From contig CBFHYX010000017.1 in assembly GCA_965660145.1 (NCBI GenBank), positions 1-64,000 on the forward strand: a DNA stretch of 64,000 bases, given 5' to 3'. The notes under the pieces were generated by a model. The model ran no database searches. It was given only the letters and a program-made list of their open reading frames with translations, and was not told where the DNA came from. A program made the translations under genes and the position numbers. Within the stretch, counting starts at the first letter, position 1. Each line of letters starts with the position of its first letter. This stretch comes from JABURQ01 sp029243145 (GTDB taxonomy: Bacteria > Planctomycetota > Planctomycetia > Planctomycetales > Planctomycetaceae). Shown piece after piece: positions 7,652-17,411 of this stretch.

Positions 7652-9124
7652 ATGCAAATCCGTTTGATTCTTGTTCCGTCATTGTCTGTTTTGATGTCCA
7701 GTTTTCTACTCGGTTGTGGAGGAAATGAGCCTGCTCCAGTCTCTTCCACAGGCACGGGGGGCGCATCGGCTCCGACAGCCCCAACCGCTCCCGGTGGATC
7801 ATCGGCTGCGGCACCGACGTTTTCCGGGGCTCCTTCATTTTCTGCACCGACGGTCGGCTCCTCATCGAGTGGTTCTGTTTCAAGTGCAGACACTCCCGAC
7901 GCAGTCGTCAAGCAATTTTTGGCAGCCGTTGAAAACAACGAGTTCGAGCGAATCTGGGATCTCTTACCCAAAAGTTATCAGACCCAAATTAACGGGTTGT
8001 TTCAGGAATTTGGCGCACAGGTCGATGCAGATCTTTGGAATAAATCTTTCAATATGGCAAATCGGTACATCAGCACGATGCTCACCAAAGAGGAAATGGT
8101 TTATCAGACGCCCGAAATGCAGGAGCAATTAAATACCATCAAATCCTCTGCTGCCATGATGGGGGCTGGCACCGTTGACTGGCTCACTGTTGAAAAGCTG
8201 CGTAGTCTGTCTGATCCATTCAATAAAATTTCGATTCTCTTAATCAATTCTGAATTCAGCAGTTCACAAAAACTGAAATCATTTGATGGCCGTGTGTTCT
8301 TTGCGAAAACCATCAGCCCAATCGCCGAAAACCTGCGAACACTTGTGGAGTTGATTGTTGAAGAGGCATCGCAGGTTGAAGAATTGAAATCGAATCCTCA
8401 AATTCAAATGTTATTACAACAGGCAGATATCGGCAAGTTCTTTGATGGCATTAAAGTCTCTGTAAAAACTCAGCAGGAGGAGTCTGCTGTAGTCGTCATT
8501 AAGGTCATGGGAACACCCACTGAGTTCAGCATGGTCAAAGTAGAAGGGAAGTGGATTCCGCAGAGTATGGCGGGAATGTTTTCACTGTCGATGGGAATGG
8601 CAAAAGCCCAAATCCCCATGCTGGCTCAACAAGTCAACATGATGAAAGATCGAGTCCTACCCGCGTTAGATGAAGTCGAACCATTGATTGCAGCCGTACA
8701 AAAGGCCAATACACAAGACGAGTTCAATGCAGCCTATACAGAGATGAATTCTCAAGCACCCCAGATTGTCGCGAATGCTCTCGGGATGCCGGGTTTGAGC
8801 GCGATGCTCGGAGCGGGGGCCGTGAAAGTCAGCCCGGTGACGATTGAGGTGACTTCAGAGGTTTCCGAGGCACAACTTGGGGAACTAATTAAGCAATTGG
8901 AAGGGCTTACCGATGTCCCTGAAAAAGCCATCTCGCTACCCAAGCGTTCGGGGGCAACTCTTACGATTGAAATGACTCCCGTGACTAACCCGCAGAAGTT
9001 TGCCGATTTGATCACGTTCGCCAAATCGGTCGAGTACGATGCAACTCGCAGAACAATCGTGTTGCAACTGGAACCTCCACCCGAACCCGAAACCTCTGAA
9101 TCTACTGAGCCAACCAAGGAATGA
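7652..9124 (+). CDS. Lipoprotein of unknown function with a Ser/Ala/Pro/Gly-rich linker
   Basis: The 490-aa protein has a lipoprotein signal with lipobox LLGC (Cys 22). A low-complexity linker rich in Ser, Ala, Pro and Gly follows to about residue 75. Then come three mostly helical or mixed regions, the first beginning TPDAVVKQFLAAVENNEFERIWDLLP, which resembles the start of NTF2/DUF4878-type domains. The end is acidic (EPPPEPETSESTEPTKE). It is monocistronic, with its own upstream region after the operon terminator, and faces a convergent kinase gene. No enzymatic motif is visible. Confidence 0.7.
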   Translation: MQIRLILVPSLSVLMSSFLLGCGGNEPAPVSSTGTGGASAPTAPTAPGGSSAAAPTFSGAPSFSAPTVGSSSSGSVSSADTPDAVVKQFLAAVENNEFERIWDLLPKSYQTQINGLFQEFGAQVDADLWNKSFNMANRYISTMLTKEEMVYQTPEMQEQLNTIKSSAAMMGAGTVDWLTVEKLRSLSDPFNKISILLINSEFSSSQKLKSFDGRVFFAKTISPIAENLRTLVELIVEEASQVEELKSNPQIQMLLQQADIGKFFDGIKVSVKTQQEESAVVVIKVMGTPTEFSMVKVEGKWIPQSMAGMFSLSMGMAKAQIPMLAQQVNMMKDRVLPALDEVEPLIAAVQKANTQDEFNAAYTEMNSQAPQIVANALGMPGLSAMLGAGAVKVSPVTIEVTSEVSEAQLGELIKQLEGLTDVPEKAISLPKRSGATLTIEMTPVTNPQKFADLITFAKSVEYDATRRTIVLQLEPPPEPETSESTEPTKE

Positions 9125-9145
9125 TGCTGTGTCGCGATTTGGTCT

Positions 9146-9169
9146 GCTACCGAGTTGGTGAGTGGTAGC
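9146..9169. terminator. Weak hairpin between convergent genes
   Basis: GCTACC (9146-9151) pairs with GGTAGC (9164-9169) across a 12-nt loop. There is no T-tract. The position between two convergent stop codons suits a bidirectional transcript end, but the structure is short. Confidence 0.25.
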
Positions 9170-9190
9170 GGGAAAGGCCACTATACTGTT

Positions 9191-10255
9191 CTAATCGATA
9201 AACGCAGTTTCCAGTGCTTTGCGACGGAATCCTCGAATTGCGTCGATCAATTCCAACATCGATTGGTAGCGATCTTCTTTGTCTTTCTGTAACGCTTTCA
9301 TACAGATCTGGGAAAGCAGCAGTGGCACTTCCCGATCAGGTGCGATTTCGTGCAAGTCCGGAGGGACGACATTGACGATATTGTGGAATGTGTCTTTGAC
9401 GGTCTTCCCTCGCGAGGCATCTTGCAATGACAGCAACTCGTAGAGTACGACCCCCATACTATAAACATCAGTGCGTTCGTCGATCTCGGCCCCTTCCACT
9501 TGTTCGGGCGACATGTACAAAGGAGTTCCCGGGCGTTTTCCGGTGCCCGTCAAGCGATCAACTTCTTCTTCTGAATTGATGCTGGGGATGTGTTGCTCTT
9601 GCGTGATTCGTTCGTCTTCCGCTTGAGGAATGTCCCAAACTTTGGCGACTCCCCAATCGAGCAACACAACCTCACCGAAAAATCCGACCAAAATATTCGC
9701 CGGTTTGATGTCGCGGTGGACCACTCCATGCGCGTGGGCATAGGCCAGTGCATTGCAGACCTGGATCAGGACTCCGAGAACGCGCTCAAGGGTGTATGTC
9801 GCCTCGGCGTCCTTGTCTTTCTTTTGCAATAAATTGATGACTTCGCGAAGTGTTTCACCTTCGACTTTTTTCATAGTGAAGTATAGTTTGCCTTCGACAT
9901 CGACGCCGATATCGTAGACCGGCACAGTGTTGGGATGCTGAAGTTGTGCGGTCACGCGTGCTTCACGGACGAATCGGCGACGTTCATATTCATCTTCGGC
10001 AATCGAGCGATGCAATGTCTTGAACGCGACATGTCGCGCCAGATTCTTGTCCAGACAACTATACAGCTCCGCTTTACCGCCTTTGGCCATCGGCTTGAAA
10101 TTGGCGTAACGGGTGAATCCGTTGGAGAAATATTTGGGAAGTTGTTTGTCGGTTTCCGAAAGCGAAATTTTGGGATAGTTATCCTGCTTTTGAAGCATGG
10201 GTATGTCGTCCGTTGACGGATGTGTGTGGGACTCTTCGTGTGGGCTGTCTGACAT
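9191..10255 (-). CDS. Serine/threonine protein kinase without a membrane segment
   Basis: The 354-aa protein is a Hanks-type kinase with a 45-residue N-terminal extension. Visible elements are a glycine-rich loop (MAKGGKAELY), the ATP-binding lysine in VAFK (Lys 79), the catalytic loop HRDIKPAN (180-187, Asp 182), DWG at 200-202 in place of DFG, and the activation-segment end GTPLYMSPEQ. DWG is a common planctomycete variant and the metal-binding Asp is kept, so the kinase is probably active. Unlike most bacterial relatives it ends right after the kinase fold with no TM or sensor domain, so its input must come from a partner. It is divergent from the beta-helix gene across about 150 bp. Confidence 0.92.
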   Translation of the reverse strand: MSDSPHEESHTHPSTDDIPMLQKQDNYPKISLSETDKQLPKYFSNGFTRYANFKPMAKGGKAELYSCLDKNLARHVAFKTLHRSIAEDEYERRRFVREARVTAQLQHPNTVPVYDIGVDVEGKLYFTMKKVEGETLREVINLLQKKDKDAEATYTLERVLGVLIQVCNALAYAHAHGVVHRDIKPANILVGFFGEVVLLDWGVAKVWDIPQAEDERITQEQHIPSINSEEEVDRLTGTGKRPGTPLYMSPEQVEGAEIDERTDVYSMGVVLYELLSLQDASRGKTVKDTFHNIVNVVPPDLHEIAPDREVPLLLSQICMKALQKDKEDRYQSMLELIDAIRGFRRKALETAFID

Positions 10256-10407
10256 CAGTGTAAATCAACTCTGACTTTTCGACGAGGTGTATTTACCGAA
10301 AAATCGGAATCGGGGCGAATTCGGAAACTCCCGGATTGGCTTTTGATTCCTCCGCTGTGGTCCTTCACAATAGATCTAGAAACTAAAACCGTTTAGATGA
10401 GGATGGC

Positions 10408-11811
10408 ATGATGGCCGATGTGAAGGATTTTGGAGCAGTGGGTGATGGAGTCGCCGATGATACCGTTGCCATTCAACATGCCGTCGAGATGGGGGAAGGG
10501 ATTGTTGAATTCGGACGTGGGAATTATCGAATTACGCAGACAATACAGGTCGATTTGGCACAACACAGCCGCACTTCGATTCACGGTTCTGACGGGGTCG
10601 CGAAAGTCATTATGGCCGGTCCCGGTCCCGCTTTTTTCTTTCAGGGGACACACGCCAAGACGGCCGACCCCGGCGGGTTTCGTCCTGAAGAATGGGAACA
10701 CGAGCGGATGCCGATGGTGAGCGGCATCGAGATTACCGGCGATCATCCTGAAGCAGACGGGATTCGGATTGAGGGGGTGATGCAACCAACATTGCGCGGT
10801 GTCTTGATTCATCAGGTCCGCACGGCCGTCCATCTCACCAGCCGCAACCGAAACGTGATCATCGACCATTGTCACTTCTATAATAATACTGGCGTTGGCG
10901 TTCATTTTGATGGTGTGAATCTCCATCAAACCAATATCACAGGCAACCACATCAGCTATAACAGGTTGGGTGGAATTCGGATCGAAAACAGCGAGATTCG
11001 AAATCTGCAGATCACCGGCAACGATATCGAATACAACAATAATCGTGCTCACAAAGTTCCCGATGCCGATGGCGTCCCGACCGCAGAAATCTATATTCAT
11101 GTGGGAGAAGAAAGTGTTCGTGAAGTCACAATCGCCAGCAACACAATTCAGGCGACTTATTCTCCCAACGGAGCCAATATTCATTTGATCGGAACAGGAG
11201 GAGGCATCGATCACAAGCTCGGCATGATGACCATCACGGGGAATGTGATTGGCAGTCAAGAGACAAACGTGCATTTGGAATCCGTTCGCGGTGTGACGTT
11301 GACCGGAAATTACATTTACTCGGGCCATCATCGTAATTTATGGGTACAGGATTCTCGTAACATTGTTGTCGGCAGCAATGTGATCGGCCACAATCCCGAC
11401 TATCGAAAGAATGAATTGGCGACGGGAGTCCGATTCGAAAATTCCAAAAACTGTATTTTGCAGGGTACTTTGATTCAGGACTCTCAAGCTGGCATGCATA
11501 CCGTTCCTGATGTTGTCCCCATTCAGCGCGCAGGGTTAGTCGAACTGATTGACTGTCAGGGAATGACATTAAGCGGAGTCCAAATTCTCGAAGGAGAGCC
11601 GTATAGTTTGTATGTCGAGAATTGTGATGATACGATTCTGACCGGCTGCACCATTCTCGATCAGCGTTCACCGAAGCAGTCGCTTGCTTCGATTCGTTGG
11701 AAAGGGGCGGGATCCGGGAATATGATTACTGGTTGCCGCATCGGAACTGGGACGCAGACAGATATCGAATCAGATGGAGAACTCTTACATCCTCACCTGA
11801 TTGGTGATTGA
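10408..11811 (+). CDS. Right-handed parallel beta-helix protein (pectate-lyase-like fold)
   Basis: The 467-aa protein opens with DVKDFGAVGDGVADDTVAIQHAVE, the hallmark of pectate lyase superfamily 3 and phage tailspike-like beta-helices. It then runs through repeated N-x-I/V turns such as ITGNDIEYN, IASNTI, ITGNVIGS, LTGNYIYS and VVGSNVIGHN, which form successive coils. There is no obvious signal peptide, which is odd for a polysaccharide-acting enzyme. Two in-frame ATG codons (10408 and 10411) follow a GAGG. The substrate is unknown; it could bind or cleave a polysaccharide, or be only structural. Confidence 0.8.
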   Translation: MMADVKDFGAVGDGVADDTVAIQHAVEMGEGIVEFGRGNYRITQTIQVDLAQHSRTSIHGSDGVAKVIMAGPGPAFFFQGTHAKTADPGGFRPEEWEHERMPMVSGIEITGDHPEADGIRIEGVMQPTLRGVLIHQVRTAVHLTSRNRNVIIDHCHFYNNTGVGVHFDGVNLHQTNITGNHISYNRLGGIRIENSEIRNLQITGNDIEYNNNRAHKVPDADGVPTAEIYIHVGEESVREVTIASNTIQATYSPNGANIHLIGTGGGIDHKLGMMTITGNVIGSQETNVHLESVRGVTLTGNYIYSGHHRNLWVQDSRNIVVGSNVIGHNPDYRKNELATGVRFENSKNCILQGTLIQDSQAGMHTVPDVVPIQRAGLVELIDCQGMTLSGVQILEGEPYSLYVENCDDTILTGCTILDQRSPKQSLASIRWKGAGSGNMITGCRIGTGTQTDIESDGELLHPHLIGD

Positions 11812-11857
11812 TTCCGAGTAGAATGATGTCACTCGACTTAATGCTAAGGGGACTACG

Positions 11858-12083
11858 ATGGGAAGCTTGATCTGGGTAATTCTGCTGGGAATGTTGGCAG
11901 GCTGGCAGCTTTGGATTGCTTGGCAATCTGATTGTGGGAGTTGTCGGTAGTGTATTGGGGAGTTTCACTGCTTCCTTGATTGGTCTGGCGGCAACTGGTT
12001 TGTTGGGAGAATTATTGGTCGCCGTGGCGGGGGCGATCCTGTTTCTTTGGCTCGTCAATTACTTCTCAGGCAAGAAAAATTAA
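11858..12083 (+). pseudogene. GlsB/YeaQ/YmgE-type small membrane protein, frameshifted
   Basis: From ATG 11858 the product starts MGSLIWVILLGMLAGW and then leaves frame. The rest of a GlsB-like protein is encoded in another frame from about 11904 (GSFGLLGNLIVGVVGSVLGSF, then LLVAVAGAILFLWLVNYF) to TAA 12081-12083. The glycine-rich loop usually found between the two helices is missing, so the likely lesion is a deletion of some 25-30 nt near 11900-11906, at the repeated GGCAGGCTGGCAG. The family consists of small stress-associated inner-membrane proteins of unclear mechanism. Confidence 0.7.
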
Positions 12084-12146
12084 CCACACCGTACGGATAG
12101 AATGCTCAAATCACAGACTGCGACTGTTGATTTTGCTAAGTCGGTT

Positions 12147-13352
12147 TCAGAACACCGTTCGGTCCGGCTCAGTCGCGAGTTGTTCAGGAGGCTCTTTGAT
12201 GTCATACCCCCAAGGTTGACGAGAGAGAAACTCTTGCAACGATTTGGCCGCTTCCTGATGCCCAAACTCACTCAAATGTCCTGACCGCCTAGGGAAATAC
12301 TCTTTACTCGCAGGGAATTTTCCCAATTCCAGTCCCGTTCGAAATGTTCGCTCTAGCGAGAGGAATGGAATCTGTGCCGATGTTGTGATCTGTTCCAGGC
12401 GTTCGAGTGGCAGGTCTCGTGAGATCTTTTGAGTAGGGTTTTCACGATGAACCTTGGCCACGAACTCTGCTAAAATATCGGGGTAGATTGTGTTCCCATT
12501 CGGCATGGTCATGACCAGGAACTTTGCTCCATCGGCTTCGACATCGTCTCGAAACATAGGCAAAATCACATTTAGCAGTTTCCACGAGTGATCAAATTTG
12601 GCAAGTGGCGGGTCGAAGTAAATTTTGTCTCGCAGGTTAATTTGGTCGGTCTTTGAATTCCACGTTTTTCGCAAGCGATTGAGACGCTGTTTTTGCCAGA
12701 TATAGAACCGCGAATGTTCGTTGAGCAGATTGTTGGCTTGTTGAGTCGATGGATTTTGTGTGACGAGTTTCAGTTCGTCATGTTCATTAAAGTCATAGTT
12801 TGCCAGAGGATTAGTCGATAATCGTGGGTTCAAGTCCACCAAATCGGTCGACATGCCGAAACATAAAATGACGATGTCCGGGTCACACTGCCGAACATGA
12901 TGCAGATATCGAACATGTTGGTCTGCGGTCCCCGTTCCGGGGACTCCGAAATTCAATACTTCCCACTGCATGCCGTCACGGTTTTGATTCAGAAGGGTTT
13001 CTAACTGTTCCGTGAAAACCTGATCCTGCGGAACTTGTTCTGCGGCAACAAACGAGTCTCCCAGAACGGCAATGCGTTTGATGTCGGGTGGCTTGGGAAT
13101 GATGGGTTCATGATCTCGGAACCCGAGAAAGTTGGTTTTAAGTCGGATAAATCTTTGTGTTTCTTTGTTCCAGACTTTGTGGTCAACATTCGGTGACAGA
13201 TGTCGACAATGTTCGCCCCGCACAATCAACTCGAAAGGTGTTTCGATCAGATGCCGGCAACATAACTCCAAAGTAAAAAGGATGGCGACGATGTTCAGGC
13301 ATGCCAAGCCGATACGTCGAAGTCGAGTTGTTGCCAATTTAAAGACGGTCAT
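12147..13352 (-). CDS. SGNH-hydrolase-like membrane-anchored protein, acetylation-associated
   Basis: The 401-aa protein has an N-terminal TM helix (residues about 15-32, LACLNIVAILFTLELC) and an SGNH-hydrolase fold. Block I is IAVLGDSFVAAEQ with the nucleophile Ser 100, block II is near NFGVPGTGTADQ, and a C-terminal SGHLSEFGHQ supplies the likely catalytic His. Together with the upstream MBOAT gene this recalls AlgI plus AlgJ/AlgX-type systems that O-acetylate exopolysaccharides. It is the last gene of a three-gene minus-strand operon and a clear paralog of the middle gene; both share LGFRDHEP, IPKP and the GDS block. Confidence 0.75.
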   Translation of the reverse strand: MTVFKLATTRLRRIGLACLNIVAILFTLELCCRHLIETPFELIVRGEHCRHLSPNVDHKVWNKETQRFIRLKTNFLGFRDHEPIIPKPPDIKRIAVLGDSFVAAEQVPQDQVFTEQLETLLNQNRDGMQWEVLNFGVPGTGTADQHVRYLHHVRQCDPDIVILCFGMSTDLVDLNPRLSTNPLANYDFNEHDELKLVTQNPSTQQANNLLNEHSRFYIWQKQRLNRLRKTWNSKTDQINLRDKIYFDPPLAKFDHSWKLLNVILPMFRDDVEADGAKFLVMTMPNGNTIYPDILAEFVAKVHRENPTQKISRDLPLERLEQITTSAQIPFLSLERTFRTGLELGKFPASKEYFPRRSGHLSEFGHQEAAKSLQEFLSRQPWGYDIKEPPEQLATEPDRTVF

Positions 13353-13407
13353 GTCTGATGTTCAAAACTAAAAATGGAAAAATGGATGGTCTGTGTGTGC
13401 TTAAGTA

Positions 13408-14630
13408 TCACAATGGCTCATTGGTTGGTTCGACAGCGATATGTTGAGCAGGTTGAAGAGAGTTCTCAGCCGGTTGATTCCACCAGGGTTGCGATTGTAG
13501 AAACTTATAAAGAGAGTCGGCAACAACTTCATGACCGAAAGGTGTCAGGTGCCCTTTGCGGTTGTAGTGAATATTTTGTTTGCTATCTAATTCTCCCGAC
13601 TCATAACCTTTCTGAAATTGTAGTTCCAGTGGCAGTAACGGAATTCCTACTTTCTCGCATATGGAACTCAGTATCTCTATTGGTTGATTTCGAGACATCT
13701 GTTGTGTATATCCCTGCTCATGAGCGTTATCGACGAGAGCTTGCCAAGTGTCATCGTAAACTGTGATTCCGGTTGGCATGCCAACAATTAAAAAAATGGC
13801 ACTATCTGCTACAACATCACTTCGGAACTTGAGTAGCATTTCTGCCAATTGATTGATTGTTCCTGCTCTGTGGTTAAGGGGTCAAAGTAGTATGTGTCAT
13901 TATGATGGATTGGTCTTGAGAGAGACCGGTAATTGAAGATAGGTACCAATCGGTGTTTCAGAAAATCGACTCTCGCTTTCTGCCATTCGTAAAGTTTGAT
14001 ATTTGAATCCAAAAAACTCTTGAACCCAACAAATGCCTGTTCCTGAAGTTCAGTCGGGGACCTCTCTTTAAGAGTGTTTCTTCTCGTTCTGCTGGTCTGT
14101 AAGTCCGACCCTCCGAGGTCTTGTTCCATTCCAAAGCATAGAATGACGATGTCGGGTTCGCATTGCCTGATGTGGTGAAGATATCGAAGATGTTGGTCGA
14201 GAGGACCTGTACTCATTACCCCAAAATTTATTACTTCCCAATCGTTATTCCTGTTTGTTTCATTCTCTAACTGCTGTTCTAGGATATCCGAGAAACGGTG
14301 CTCTGATTCGACCTGTATTGCATCAACGTATGAATCGCCAATAATTGCAATTCGGGAAATGCCTTTTGGTTTGGGGATTGCGGGTTCATGATCGCGAAAA
14401 CCGAGCGAATTGGTCTGAATATGAACGAGCTGTCCACTTTCGATATTGATTTTCATCATATCAATATTCGGAATTAAAGTGAGGGTCGACCGGTTACGGA
14501 TAACAATATTATTCTCTTGGTTCGTGAAATATTGGCAACTGATTTCCAGCGTGAGAAGTATAGCGACAACATTCATCAGCCACTTGATAGCGAACCGAAG
14601 CCGTCTTCGTGTTGATGACTGTAAAATCAT
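13408..14630 (-). pseudogene. Second SGNH-hydrolase-like protein, frameshifted
   Basis: ATG 14630 begins MILQSSTRRRLRF and a TM helix, giving the same architecture as the downstream paralog: LGFRDHEPAIPKP, then IAIIGDSYVDA with the nucleophile Ser. At about 13847-13858 the frame is lost. The C-terminal part (LLKFRSDVV, then HYNRKGHLTPFGHE) continues in another frame to the stop at 13408. The break sits in a tandem AATC tract (GATTGATT on the plus strand). One more 4-nt unit would restore a continuous product matching the paralog. The open frame upstream of 14630 is not signal-like and is not used. Lesion or phase-variable tract cannot be decided from one sequence. Confidence 0.7.
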
Positions 14631-14680
14631 AATTTGGCGCTCAGCGCGGGGTTCGGGGTTTAATTCGGTGGTAGGTCGTT

Positions 14681-16144
14681 TTAGAACTGAAAGTAGATAA
14701 ACGGGTTGTCGGTGACGCGAGATGCATATTCCATCACAAACCAGGCGACAAGCGTGACTGCCGACCATTGCAGAGGTTGTGGCAAGGTGGAGTATTCCAG
14801 CGGGCAGTCGCGTTCTCTTTGAATCCACTCAAACCCGACAAGCAAACCAATCAACGCCATCGATTGACGCAGTTCGGAGAGACTCAAGAGTTCTCTCATC
14901 TGATGATAATACTCAGCTGTCAGTAGCGAGCTGCTGATTTTTTCGATGATGGTGACGCAATCGGCCATCGAATTGCCACGAAAGAAAATCCAGCAGAAGC
15001 AGACAAAGAGGAAAGTGGAGAAAATGCGAACGGCAACCATCGGAGAAGGTATCAGTCGGTCTCCACCGACATATTTCAAGCCTCGCTTTTTTTGCGAGTT
15101 GCTCTGATTGTTGGTGAACGCGACGACCGTTCCGTGAAGCCCCCCCCAGGCGACAAACGGCCAAGCGGCTCCGTGCCAGAATCCACTGATCAAAAATGTG
15201 ACCAGCAGATTCTGTTTCTGCCTCCATGCGGAAACGCGATTGCCTCCCAAGGGAATGTAGACATAATCACGAAACCAGGTGGAGAGTGAGATATGCCAAC
15301 GAGACCAGAACTCTCGCAAGTTTTGTGAAAAATAGGGATAAGCAAAGTTACGCATCAATTTGATGCCGAACATCTGAGCGGTCCCAATTGCGATATCGGA
15401 GTACCCCGAAAAATCACAGTAAATCTGGAAGGCAAACAGAAAGGTGGCGACTGTTAGTTCTGCACCTGACGCTGAGCCAACATCGTTGTAAGACGAGTTG
15501 ACAAAACCGGCGACAGTATCTGCGATGACGACTTTTTTGAACAACCCCCAGAGGATACGGAGCATTCCCAACTGCATCTGTTTGGTATGAAAGAAGCGTC
15601 GTTGTTGAAATTGGGGGAGGAGATTTTTTGCTCGTTCAATCGGGCCAGCCACAAGCTGCGGAAAAAATGAGACGAAGGTCATGTAATCAACAAGGTTCCG
15701 AGTTGGTTTCATGCGCCGGTAATAGACATCGATTGTATAGCTGAGAGTCTGGAAAGTGTAGAAGCTGATACCGACCGGCAGGATCAGATTCAATGTTCCG
15801 GTATCGAAATTCCAACCGACTGAGTCTCCCAGCGTGATCAGGTTGTCGATGAAGAAGTTGAAGTACTTGAATACTCCCAGGAGTCCGAGATTACATACGA
15901 GGCTCGTGATGAGTAGCCGTTTACGGTGAACAGGGTTTTCAGATCGATGGATCCCATTGGCGAGGAAATAATCAACCAGTGTAGAGGCCAGCATCAGGAC
16001 ACAGAAGCGGTAGTCCCACCAACCATAGAAAAAATAACTTGCGCAAAGCAGCAACAAGTTCTGCCAAGACCGTTTGACCAACAGCCAATAAGTCAGCCAG
16101 ACCAAGGGAAGAAAAATGAAGAATGCCAACGAGGCGAAATTCAT
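14681..16144 (-). CDS. MBOAT family O-acyltransferase, AlgI-like
   Basis: The 487-aa polytopic protein starts MNFASLAFFIFLPLVWLTYW and has about ten hydrophobic segments. It carries the MBOAT signatures FGWWDYR-like YGWWDYRF near 40-47, DFSGYSDIAIG at 244-254, REFWSRWHISLSTWFRDYVYIPLGG near 277-301, and the catalytic His in SGFWHGAAW (His 324). Members move an acetyl group across the membrane to polysaccharide acceptors, working with SGNH partner proteins. It is the first gene of the minus-strand operon with the two SGNH genes, with only about 50 nt to the next start. Acetylation of an exopolysaccharide or cell-surface glycan is inferred. Confidence 0.88.
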   Translation of the reverse strand: MNFASLAFFIFLPLVWLTYWLLVKRSWQNLLLLCASYFFYGWWDYRFCVLMLASTLVDYFLANGIHRSENPVHRKRLLITSLVCNLGLLGVFKYFNFFIDNLITLGDSVGWNFDTGTLNLILPVGISFYTFQTLSYTIDVYYRRMKPTRNLVDYMTFVSFFPQLVAGPIERAKNLLPQFQQRRFFHTKQMQLGMLRILWGLFKKVVIADTVAGFVNSSYNDVGSASGAELTVATFLFAFQIYCDFSGYSDIAIGTAQMFGIKLMRNFAYPYFSQNLREFWSRWHISLSTWFRDYVYIPLGGNRVSAWRQKQNLLVTFLISGFWHGAAWPFVAWGGLHGTVVAFTNNQSNSQKKRGLKYVGGDRLIPSPMVAVRIFSTFLFVCFCWIFFRGNSMADCVTIIEKISSSLLTAEYYHQMRELLSLSELRQSMALIGLLVGFEWIQRERDCPLEYSTLPQPLQWSAVTLVAWFVMEYASRVTDNPFIYFQF

Positions 16145-16235
16145 GACGGAATTCCTTTGCCTGTGATGAGGGGTTTGGGCTCAATAATCGAGCGGAAACC
16201 TAATACAGACAGAGGATTGCGTCAAGATAAACCAT

Positions 16236-17138
16236 TCAGAGAACAGTATTGGGGCGTCGTTTTTTTCGCCAATAAACACCAAAAGCTGCTACGCCTAGCA
16301 TTGCCAGGCTCCCTGGCTCTGGTACAGAAGTACCGCCAAATGGATTCTCCGTGTTATCATCGGATTGCGGTCGGACGGCCCATTCTTCGAATCCACTGTT
16401 TGCTCCAGCCGAGCCGGGAGGCGATCCAAACTGAGAAAACATCACTATGTTCGTGAATTCCGGGGCCAAAAAATTAAACAGACTGTCTTCGACATAGAAG
16501 AGCATGTCGGCTGTTCCACTACCGCTGTTGAGCGAGTAATCCATGAGAATTTCATAGTGAGTGTCGGCATCAACAGCCGGACTGTTCAAGCGAAAGAATT
16601 CATATGCTTGTGTGAGATCGGTTGATGTCAACGCAGCCGGAGTGGTCGCGGTGGCTTCCGTCACAGTAAAAGATTCAACATCTCCTGTCGTGGCAAAAAG
16701 TTGAACCTGATTCAGTGAAATGTTCGTGTTGCCACTCTGATTGATATCAAGCGAGAATTCCAAGTATTTCGTGCCGCCTATGGTTGCGACCGGTACGGTC
16801 GTGATATCCAGAGGTGACGTGAAAGAGGGCTTAATGTCGTAATTGGAATTCAAGTCCGTGTTATAGCCTTGTTCATCACCATTTGCTTGTACTCTTAAAA
16901 AATGAGCATAAGTTCCTGTTCCCGATGATCCATCGGGATCAAAGAATTGGGTGACGAACTGACCACCCACTGCCGCATTTCTCTGATACGAATCGATCCC
17001 ATTGATCGGATCAACGGTGGTGGGATTCGTGAGATCGAGGATCTCAAGAGTGATGGCTGCATTAACTGAGACAGAAGTCACGCAAATCGCCAGTGCCACA
17101 ATGATCGCGATGGATCGCGAAAGACAAGTTGATTGCAT
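16236..17138 (-). CDS. PEP-CTERM-sorted exported protein
   Basis: The 300-aa protein has an N-terminal signal peptide (SIAIIVALAICVTSVSVNA), a beta-rich acidic body and a classic PEP-CTERM tail: VPEPGSLAML, a short TM segment and the basic end YWRKKRRP. Such proteins are processed by an exosortase and are often linked to exopolysaccharide surfaces. The MBOAT operon next door fits such a surface, but cotranscription is unlikely (about 90 nt apart, same strand). The body has no recognised domain. Confidence 0.85.
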   Translation of the reverse strand: MQSTCLSRSIAIIVALAICVTSVSVNAAITLEILDLTNPTTVDPINGIDSYQRNAAVGGQFVTQFFDPDGSSGTGTYAHFLRVQANGDEQGYNTDLNSNYDIKPSFTSPLDITTVPVATIGGTKYLEFSLDINQSGNTNISLNQVQLFATTGDVESFTVTEATATTPAALTSTDLTQAYEFFRLNSPAVDADTHYEILMDYSLNSGSGTADMLFYVEDSLFNFLAPEFTNIVMFSQFGSPPGSAGANSGFEEWAVRPQSDDNTENPFGGTSVPEPGSLAMLGVAAFGVYWRKKRRPNTVL

Positions 17139-17411
17139 CGTTGGGTCGTTTCTCTTCTTCGATCTTCGTAAAGATCAAACGGTCGTAGGAAGCGGGAATG
17201 TTGTTGTGGTGGGGGACCGTACGTAAGGCGGGGTGCCTTGAAGAGGGGATAGGCGAACTATATGGGGGGGAATTCCTACGCGGCAACTCGGGAATTCATG
17301 AATCACCAAAATAATGACGAGATAGTGGGTTAAGTCTAGGCGAAGAGTCTATCTTTGCGGGATTAGACTAGGTGGAATCACTCTATGTCGAGATGTCTGG
17401 ATGCTGATGTC

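Noticed and set aside
10393..11331. Long minus-strand open frame of 312 codons opposite the beta-helix gene
   Set aside because: It is the antisense of a strongly patterned beta-helix coding sequence and shows no recognisable protein features.
10408..11811. Phage tailspike origin for the beta-helix protein
   Set aside because: No phage genes are nearby, and the fold alone does not distinguish tailspikes from cell-encoded carbohydrate-active proteins.
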